From Candidatus Omnitrophota bacterium (lineage in GTDB: Bacteria > Omnitrophota > Gorgyraeia > Gygaellales > Profunditerraquicolaceae), in the NCBI GenBank assembly GCA_018825725.1, contig JAHKBC010000261.1, positions 1-10,407 on the forward strand: 10,407 nucleotides of DNA. Reading direction: 5' to 3'. Positions 1 through 9,700 of this stretch are shown here, one piece after another. A program made the translations under genes and the position numbers. A model generated the notes under the pieces. The model saw nothing but the letters and a program-made list of their open reading frames with translations. It was not told the origin of the DNA and made no database searches. The first letter of the stretch is position 1. Each line of letters begins with the position of its first letter.

Positions 1-756
1 ATCATTAAAAATTTCGTAGCCAAAGAAGCCAGGGAAGAAGACAAAGGGAAAGAACCGAAATTTATAAACCAGGTAGCCTATTATAATCAGGATGGCGTAG
101 TTATATATGAAAGGGATTACGAAGAGTTCACTACTTTGCTTCACATAGATCCGATAACAGGGGATATGTGGTTTAAGGTTAACAAGAAAGGCGAACCCGA
201 ACCCATCGCTTACAGGCCTATTCAGTTAGTAGCCCATTTGGTAGTAATAGAGCCGGGAGCAATAACCCCGAATATCCAGGCATTTGAATTCAAATCAATC
301 TATGAGGGGCAGCTAGACGAGGATGGCAAGGTTCAGATTGTGCATATTTTTCCTTATCCGCGCAATCTCCCCAAGAACTGGTTCTTGGATTTTGACGATG
401 ATGAGCATCCTGACGCCATTAATCAGAAAGTATCGTATAAAATAAGAGAACTTAAAGAAAGCGGTGATTTCATAGACCATTCTTCTATGAAGGCAATAGT
501 TACTGTTTATGATAGTCAAAATAAAGAGCTTTATTCCAGGGAATATGAAGCAGGAGATATGATTATTTTGGATAATAATAAAGCCAAAGGTAAGATTGCC
601 AGATTTACAATTAGGAATATAACCAACGAACCAATGGTCAAGCTTGATATAGTTGTATTGGTATTAGAAGCCAGGCAGATATATCAGGAAAAATCAGATT
701 TGCCAGTTATCCTTAGAAATCAGCATGACGTGGTTTTGGGAGTAGGATCACTTGAA
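1..756 (+). other. Module A: beta-rich region of unknown function (codons 1-252)
   Basis: This is the C-terminal part of whatever module begins upstream of the window. The translation alternates charged turns and short hydrophobic strands, for example LVAHLVVIEPG near codon 238-248 order, VQIVHIFPYP near 111-120 and LDIVVLVLEARQIY near 214-227. It is acidic in places, with an FDDDEH run near codon 131. This looks like one or two beta-sandwich or similar all-beta units, not an enzyme with a recognisable motif. No Cys cluster, P-loop, HExxH or other signature is visible. It ends at the first Ser-rich element (EASSSIN). I do not recognise the family, and the fold class is a guess from residue pattern only. 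Confidence 0.4.
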
Positions 757-3700
757 GCCTCAAGCTCTATTAATGAGGACAAAGATATTACTACGCTGAT
801 ATCTAATCTAGGACAGTATGGGGCTATGACTACTGGCAAATGGCTGTTACATTCTGAGAGATTAGATAAGGTTTATAGAGGCGATTTCTATGGAATTACT
901 CCAGTTACAGTTCAATTTATTCCTTCGCTACTGTGCGATTACAGATGTCCTACTTGTAGTTATGGCAAATCAAAAGAAAAGATCAGGCTATTAAAAAGCC
1001 AAGGATTGTTAGAGAAATCTAGCTTATTCATGAGCCTTGAAAATATGAAAAAATTCTTAAGTTCATTAAAAGAGTCTGGTGTTAAGGGGGTTATCTTTAC
1101 TGGCGGAGGGGAGCCGTTTATGAATCCGCAGACAATAAATGGCATACGCTACGCAGTAGAAAAGGGGCTAATAGTGGGTGTTTTCACAAACGGAAGTTTA
1201 TTAAATAGGAGATTAATAGGGGAAATTATCGATGCGGGTGTGAATTTTCTTCGTATAAGCCTGAATGCAGGAACTCCGGAAATACATAAATTATTTCATG
1301 GCGTAAATACGGAAAAGGTATTCGCTAAAGTCTTGCGCAATTTAGAATTGTTCGCTGAGGCCATACGAAAAAAAAGGAGTCCATTAGAGTTGGGCGTAGG
1401 TGTAATAATTAATCCTTTGAATATAGATAATCTTATAGAGATAGCAAATCGAGTTAAGGAAATAGACGCGCGTCATCCCGGAGTAATTTGTTATATTTCT
1501 TATCGTCCGACAGTTAGGTATGTAGGAGGTTGCCAGGACACGCCGGTGACAAGAATGGCATTAGAATATGTTCGTCAGCATAAGGTGCTACAAAAGTATT
1601 ATCCCGCGTACTACAATTTTCTGTATGGCGGCTATCAGTTCCCGCGAGAGCTGTTCGATGAGGCAGTTAGAATACTACAGACAGATGTTAAGCCTCTTTT
1701 AAAGGAGAATTCAATTGATGTATGGGTTCCTTCCGCAAGAATGGAGGGCATCTGGCAAAAACAGAAACCATTCAATGAATGTTTGTCTTGCCCTTGGGTT
1801 AGTTTTATCGGCCCGGATGGAACCGTGTACCATTGCGTTGAGCTTGGCTTAGATGAAAGAGTAGCTTATGGTAACTTACAAAAAGAAAGCTTTAGCCAGA
1901 TATGGCAAGGTCAACAGCGCAAAAGCGTTGTAGATTATATTAATAGAGAAGGTTTAGGAAGTATATGCCCTCCAGTTTGCCTTCTTTATGAATACAATAT
2001 TGTATTTGGATTGCTAAAACAAGCCCTAATGAGCGAAGACCTTGAATTAAAAAGATTGCTTGTGGCTAAGATTCAGGAAATTAGCCGCAATTATTCAGAT
2101 GAAGTAGTTTTAAAAATAAAAGATGGGACCCTAAAAGAACATTTTGAGAAATTTTTGTATCCATTAGCTGTTCCTTTAGATGCCCATAATGAAGCGTTGG
2201 TATTTTATGGAAATGGAGATATTGCTGAGGTTATAAGTGTGTCAAAAAGCAATAACTATGAGTTAATTCTCCTAAAGGGTAAACTGTATCAAGGTTGGGA
2301 TGCAATACTGCAAAATTTAATTCTTGAGCTATTGAAGTTTACCCGCGCCCCACCTTCATTCACTATCATTATTAGCACTGATGTAAATTTAACGCGAGGC
2401 AATGTCGCTGCTTGCGATATTAACTCGAAAACAATATTTATCCATCCATATCTTTTTATTCTCCAAAAAAGACTTCAGCTTGCTATCCTTTACCATGAAT
2501 TACTTTCTCATATAGTAAAAGCAATAAGAGACGAATCAATTGCTTTAAAAGATACCCAATTAAACATTGCTTCTGTTTATGTGAGTGTCACGCAAAACTG
2601 TATGCCTATCGGAGCGCTCATCAGGGCTGAATCCAGCTCCAGGCTTATTCAGAGAATATTTGATTTTTTGTCAGTACGCCAGCCGATTAGTCAATCCGAT
2701 GTAATGATGGTATCCGGAAATTATGATTTGAGAATTTCACAAGAGGTCGCTAAATTTGGTGGTTACGCAGATTATATTGTGACCACCGGGTATAAAGGTA
2801 AATTTACTCAACATTTTAATGAACCAGAAGCAGTTGTATTCAAGAGGATTTTACTTGAGAATAGCATTCCGGAAGGAAAGATTATTGTAGAAGACAAAAC
2901 AGTCAATACTAAAGAGAATCTTGACAACAGCTTTGCTATTATTAAGGAAAAAGGCATTAAACATGAAAACGTATTATTGGTGGCACATCCTTTGCATACA
3001 CTTAGGGCCCAAGCTACTATGCGTAGGTACTATCCCAACATAAAATTATCAAGCCTTGCTGCATATAAACCAAGTGTAGTAGAAATGAATCCCGATGAAT
3101 TAAGATTCATGCTGCAGTATGCATTGCGTGAACTGAGAAAAATTAGAGATAGTTTTGATAGGGACTGGATTTCTTTGACCAGCGTGGAATTAAAAGATTT
3201 GGTCATAGCCGAAACTATCCTTGGTTTTTCAGCCAGTATAACAAAGGTTTCCAGCCCAATTTTAAAATCAGATGATAAAGAAGTAGTATCTACTAAGGAG
3301 ATTGAGAGGCGGATAAGGCATATTGCATTCGTAACTCCTGAGATAAATCCATTTTCAGGTACCGGAGGTTTAGGCGTTGTAGCATACCAACTTGCCAAGA
3401 ACCTTGCAAAATTAGGCGCTAAGGTAAACGTATTTTCATATAAATATAAAGACATAAATAGCGCAAGCCTAAAAGATACAAAACTGACGTTCACTCTTAA
3501 GATTAAACAAGATAAGATTAGCATCAAAATATGGAGTTCCGAAATAGACGGTGTTAATGTTTTCTTCCTTGAGGATGATCATGGAATTTCGGATTCTATT
3601 TATAGCGGGGATCAACTTACACAATCAATAGTATTGTGTGATGGAACATTTAAGGCTATCGAAACTTTAGTTGAAAACAAATTAATTGCTCAGCCTACGA

Positions 3701-6700
3701 TACTACATGCCCATGATTGGCAAACAGGTTTAATTCCAGTTTTCCTTAAAACTAAATATAATCTGCATCCTTTATTTGCTGATGTCGCTGGAGCATTTTC
3801 AATACACAACCTTGCTTATCAGGGCGGCGATTACAACAGGTTTGAAGCAGAGCGTTTTGCTGAATTGGGCATTGACGATATTCATTGGTTCGGATTAGTT
3901 CATCCCAGTGATCCGATAAGCTTTAATGTCATGAGAGGCGCCATATATCACACCGATATAATAATTACTGTTGCTAAGCATTACGCTCAAGAGACTCTTC
4001 TCCCAGAATTCGGCGAAGAGATGGATGTGCCATTAAAAGAACGAGTTAAAGATTACTTTGGTGTAATAAACGGCATGGATGTTGATCCTCGCAAGATCGG
4101 TAAGCCTGATATAAGGCCATTTTATAAGATGAAACTCCAAAAGTTTTTCGGCTTACATATTGATAAGGATGTTCCTGTTCTTGCAATGGCTACTTCAAGG
4201 ATTACGAAACAGAAAAACAATATTGCCGCAATTAAAGTCGTGGAGAGAATTTTAAAAGAAACGGGCGGGAAAGTCCAATTTATAATGATAGGTAAGGGGC
4301 ATCCTAAGGATAGTTACTACCATGAGGCCAAGAAAATCATCTCAGATTTACTGGATGATCCTAGGTGGGGTGGGAATATCGCGGTTCGCTTTGAAACAAG
4401 CATAAAATTATCGACGTTAATAGTTAGAGGAGCAGATATACTGTTAATGCCTTCACAGAGAGAGCCTTGTGGGTTAATCCAACAAGTAGCGCTAGCCTTT
4501 GGTTGCATTCCAATTGTTAGAAAAACCGGAGGACTAGCTGATACCGTAAAAGAGTTTGATATTGAATCTGAGGCAGGAAACGGTTTTCTCTTTAATGATA
4601 TTAAAGGCGATGATTTCCATTATGCGGTTTTAAGAGCACTTAATATCCTTAGGAATAATGTTCTCTGGAACAAAATTATGGAAAATGCCCAATCAGAGGA
4701 TAGAAGTTGGAATAAGTCAGTTCAAGAATATGTCGAACTGTATAAATTAGCAGTTATTCGTAAGTTAAGCTATACTAAACCGTTAAAAGCATCTTCTTCT
4801 TTGAACAATTACCAAGTAATTGATAACAAGATAAATCTCGAGTCTGTTTATGAATCTATTTGGCAGGATTCTGGGGTAATGGTGGCTGCGCAAGGTGCTC
4901 CTAAACCATTGGTCAATTATTCAGAACTAGACATCTCTTTAATCGCCACAATTCCTGATTTTTCTCATGAATTGATTGAGAGACTTTATGATTTAGCTTC
5001 TACCATAAAAGGAGATGGACCTTTCTTCAGCATTACCCCTAAGAATTTGATTCATACAACTTTGTTTATTTTTACACCTTCCATAATAAAGTTACATCAA
5101 ACAACATTATTTTCTGATGCCAACAATCAAATAGTAAAAGGAATAAATGAGTTATTAAAAGAAGTAGGTTCAATTACAGTTAATATTAAGGGGATTAATA
5201 TTGGTACAAATGGAGCGATATTTGCCCAAGGTCGTGTTGTTGATGAAAAGTTATTTGAGTTACGTCGCGGATTTGATCTTCTTTGTTCGAGTGTAGAAAG
5301 GCGCAGTAGGCCATTACATATATCTTTGCTTCGGATTTCTGATCAGATATCTCCTGAGGAATTTAAAAGGCTGTATGAAATTGTATCCGAGCTTCGTGAA
5401 ATATATTTTGGAACAGTTGTGATAAGATATCCAAAGCTAATAGAAGTTTTTGACCGTTGGGGTTTTGCTCAAGGCAAAAAAATTATCTTTGCTACATCTT
5501 CACCTATTTCTTTCTTCCAAGCGTGGGAACAGGCAAATAAAGATTTTGTTTCGGCAGATAAAGTGATTCAGCATATTAGGAATGCCCAGCAAGAAGCGGT
5601 GCAAAGGTTAGGTATTGGATACACTATTCCGGTTATTCTTTTTGGCAGTTATGCCGAAGGGAGACAGAGGGAAGGAAGCGATCTGGATATTTCTGTTTCC
5701 TATCTAGGGATTCCGGTCGCGAGCATATATGATAGATTAATAAAGGCCATAGAATTTAAGGATGAGTTGTGCAAGGTATTGAGAGAGAGGGGGTATTTTG
5801 TCGATCCCCATCATGATTTTATTATTGTTACGAATAAAATGGATCTCATTAAAGCTAAATATAAGGGAGAATTGGGGTTATTAAGGAGGCTGGTTGTTAT
5901 AGCAGAAGATAAGGTGGAAATTATTAATGTTGATGAAGAAATAAGGAAAATATGGAGACAAGATATATTGACTTCATTGGCCCTCTCCTCCTCATCATCA
6001 TTAAATCATGAAATCCTAAAACGCCAAGGATTTAGAGAAGTTGATATAGATTCTTATCATGAAAACATAATTGTTAAACCGTGGCTTTTAAAGCAATCAG
6101 TAGATGCAATGCCGAATTTGCCATACCATCCCTCTATAATTGATCCGGCTTTGAGGGAGATCGGGCTAGTTGAAAAACTGATGCAGCTATCCTTCATTGA
6201 CAAAGTCACTTCAGTATGTTCCGGACATCTTTTTGAAGGTAGTGATAGTGTTTCTCCGGGTAATTTAAATTTTGATTACAAGTATAAAATTGAAGGGGAG
6301 TATAAAGAGACCATCGAAGCTTTTCATAACGCCTTAGTTAGTATTAGGTTAATTGTGAAAGGGATTCATTATCCCGGGTATGTAAGTTCCTATCCTACAT
6401 GGTTTGTTCTAAAGGACAGAAATTATCAGGAAGCCTTCTATGGAATGAATGGTTTCTATACACTATTTGGAGAGCCGGGACTGGGTTTGCATTATAATGT
6501 TTTACAGGCATTATGGGCTGAGATTTACTTGATAGTAAACAGATTTTTAGAAGGTAGTAGCGTGAAACAACTCGGCGCGAGGATGCGCACAGAAGGAAAA
6601 CAGGTTAGCTCACCTGTTATTAATGAAGCAATGGATATCCAGATTAAGTTGGATATCGTAGAAAAATTGCGCAGAGACGGTTTTATAGATTTAGATAAAT

Positions 6701-9700
6701 TCAGTAAGGGATTAGGTATCAGTAGGCAAGATTTGATACACTTTATCGGGATATTAAAGCCTATTATCGGAGAGGTTTGCGATGTGGTAGAGCCGATTAA
6801 TTTATTTACCACTGGTATTGCAAAAACAAGAGAAGCTATTCATCGCGATGGCGATTGGCACAGGACAGACCATATTCTGGGTGTGTCCGAAGATGGGCTG
6901 CGTGTCGCAATACAGGATCGTAATGATAAGAGGATGAGCAAAGGGTTTTTTGTTACCGGGCATTTTGGGGTTGGCGAGAGAGCGCAGCTCTCATTGGCTC
7001 GCGAAACGGATGAAGAAATCGGCGTAATTGACTTAGACCGGGGTAGGTTGTATAGAGTTTTCCGTTTCTTTACTAAAATAGGCAGCACAAATTACAAAGG
7101 AAAGATAAAATATAAAAATGATATATTTTACTACTCGGGATCAGATCTATTGAACCGGGAAGTTTCCTATCTTTATTTATATGTAATAGATTCTCAAGAG
7201 GAGGAGTTATTAAATAAGGGTATCCAAAGCCCCGAAGTAAAGGGGCTTAGTTTTATAGAGTGGGATGAATTAATAGAAGACGTCCTTAGCAATCCCGTAA
7301 AATATCATTCCACAGCCCCGCAGTATTTTATGCGTAGAGACCTTATTCGTATTTTGACCGGGATAAATTTTAAGCCTGAACATGAGAATATAAGGAGAGC
7401 TATAAGTAAAATTAAATTGCTACATAGCCGCTCCAACTTGCCAGTGGCCAGAGAAGGAATTAAACCGTACCCTGCTTCCAGTAGTCCGCTAAATCAAGCT
7501 AATCCGTTTATACCTTTAGCCGTTAAGCGAACCCATGACAATGAGTTACCTTATAAAACCTATATAAGGGGTTTTTTAACCAGTGGCAATAAATACAATC
7601 TCAATCTTGAGAAAGGAGAATATAAGAGTGGACAAAAAAGTGTTTTCGAGGAAGCTTTTGGCAAAGTGGCTGTCCCAGCCAGAGCTCCTCCGGAAATTTT
7701 AATAGTTATTTCCAATTATCCTTCTCGCGAAAGAGAGCTTCTTACTGTTTGGGGTATTAATTATAAGCATGCCTTTCAATACAACCTTCCCGAATCGACC
7801 ATATTTATCCATTCATATTTCTTCCATGACGATTTTGGCTCTGAACAAAGAGCCAATTTTATCTCCCAGGCTTTAAAGGAAATTACAGAAAAGTCTGATA
7901 CAGGAAGTAATCCAATGGAGGAATTCTCTAGCTCGCCGGTGGAGAAAGAAGAAACTGAATCAATAAAACGCATAAGAGAGATTTGGGATTATATTCGCCA
8001 AGACATTAAAAGCAGGGATCCGGAGGTGGCTATAAAGAAGATACCTTTTCTTTCCCGCCTCTACCATGCTTTAGACAAGACCTTCAAGGGGATTATAGAT
8101 GATGTATCAAAAGGCAGAATCGAGCCTTTTGTAAAATTGAATTTAAGAAAGTATTCTCTTGAAATGGCTGGTTTCCCCATAGCGAGAATTAATCGTGAGA
8201 TTAGAGTAGGTTTCTTGCCTATAGCAGCCAATCCTTTAAACTGGGGCCATATTCTTATTGCTTTTATGGCGATCAAACTTCTCTCTCTTGATGTTGTAGT
8301 ATATCGTGTTCAAGGCGAGATACGTTATAAGAACTTTCCTGAATCTGACCGTGTCCCGACTAAGGACCGTCATCAGTTAATGCAAGAAGTTTTAGAAAGA
8401 ATGTCACCATTATTAAGATATACCGATTTAGGTAGCGAGCCGAATAACCAGCGTGAGGGTTTTGAGGAGATATACCGTTTCCTTGAGTTAAATAAAGATT
8501 GCAACATTCATCTATATTATTTGTTAGGCGTTGAGAATAAAGATAGAGTATTAAATTATGCCAGACAGCAGTATTCTCTACAATCAAAATATAGTGTTCC
8601 TGCGGATCATCAAGTAACTGTGGGATGGATACAGCGCGGAGATTACGGCGCTAGTATTACTTTCAATGAATTGAAAGGCATCTATGAAGAGTTTAAGCAA
8701 GCCACAGAAGCAAAAGAGGATTTGGATGTATGTTTAGTGAAAGATCCCGATATTGACCTCAATGTTGCCTCAACTTATTATCGTAACAGCCATGATCCTG
8801 CAATTGTTCCGCTAGCTGTTGATAGGCATGCCAAGGCCCAGGGTTATTATGGACATCCTCCGATTGATCCTCGTACAGGAAAACCTTATGATTACAGCGA
8901 AGAGGAATACTTTAAAATAAAACTCAGGCCGATTACTGAAGCCATCGCTAATCAAAACGTAAGGATGTTAGAGAGGCTCGGTAGAGAATCTATTGTATTA
9001 GCCGGCATTGATGGGCCTTCTGGTTCTGGCAAGAGCACAATAGCCGAAGAAGTGGAGAAATTCTTGGAACTAAGAAATACCAAATCGGTTGTAATTCCTT
9101 TGGATATATTCCTGAAAGAAAAACGTTGGAGAGCGGCTTTAGAGAAAGTTATTATTGACTGGGAGCTAAGCAATGAGGAGTATAAAATTTTGGGAAGCGC
9201 GATTGATCAGGTTCAAATTGAAGGCGGGCTTTATTATGATGAGGAGATATTTTTTGACCAGCAAAGAATATTGGTGATGTTAAAGGCAATCCGCGATTTT
9301 AGGTTTTCAGACAAAGAAAATTATCAGTTAAATATTCCTAGTGGATATTATAGAAGCGAAAGCACGCGCAGGGACTTTTCCTTTCCTTTATCTAAGGGGA
9401 TGGTAATTATTGTTGAGGGAAAATATGCCTTGAGAGAGGAGTTTCTTCCTTTTTACGATATCCGTTACCGGCTCTTGGATAATCCTGATAGAACAAAAGC
9501 CAAGTTTGAAATGCGGACACGGTCATTAAGCCCAAATACCGCAGACCACCAGATGCTTTTTTATGATATCGGGCTTATTCCCAGCTATGAAAAATATGCG
9601 CAGAGGACCGAAGAAGACGTTGATAAAATAATTAATATAGTTAGCGATGATTGGTTTTTGTTTGATGCTCAAGATGCCCCAAGTTCTTCTAGCCCTATGA

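Noticed and set aside
1718..1852. Short out-of-frame ORF (44 codons) preceded by an AAAGGAG-like sequence at 1701-1707
   Set aside because: It overlaps the Cys-rich SPASM region in another frame, has no protein-like pattern, and purine-rich SD-like strings are frequent in this AG-rich coding strand.
3030..3527. Longest open frame on the minus strand, 165 codons
   Set aside because: It lies wholly antisense to the DUF218 and GT5 domains, whose motifs are clear on the plus strand, and its translation is a low-complexity hydrophobic/Ser-rich sequence typical of an antisense shadow. The other minus-strand frames were rejected for the same reason.
5883..5889. AAGGAGG string resembling a strong ribosome binding site
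   Set aside because: No ATG, GTG or TTG start lies at a usable distance downstream in any frame that opens a sensible gene; it encodes Lys/Arg-rich residues of module G.
5980..6006. Simple-sequence tract (tcc/tca repeats) as a phase-variable repeat
   Set aside because: The tract is short, uses mixed codons, stays in frame and coincides with a Ser-rich domain linker, so a linker is the simpler explanation.
5512..6006. MntA/HEPN toxin-antitoxin unit
   Set aside because: The nucleotidyltransferase is present, but no HEPN domain with an RxxxxH motif was seen beside it, and both would be part of one chain.
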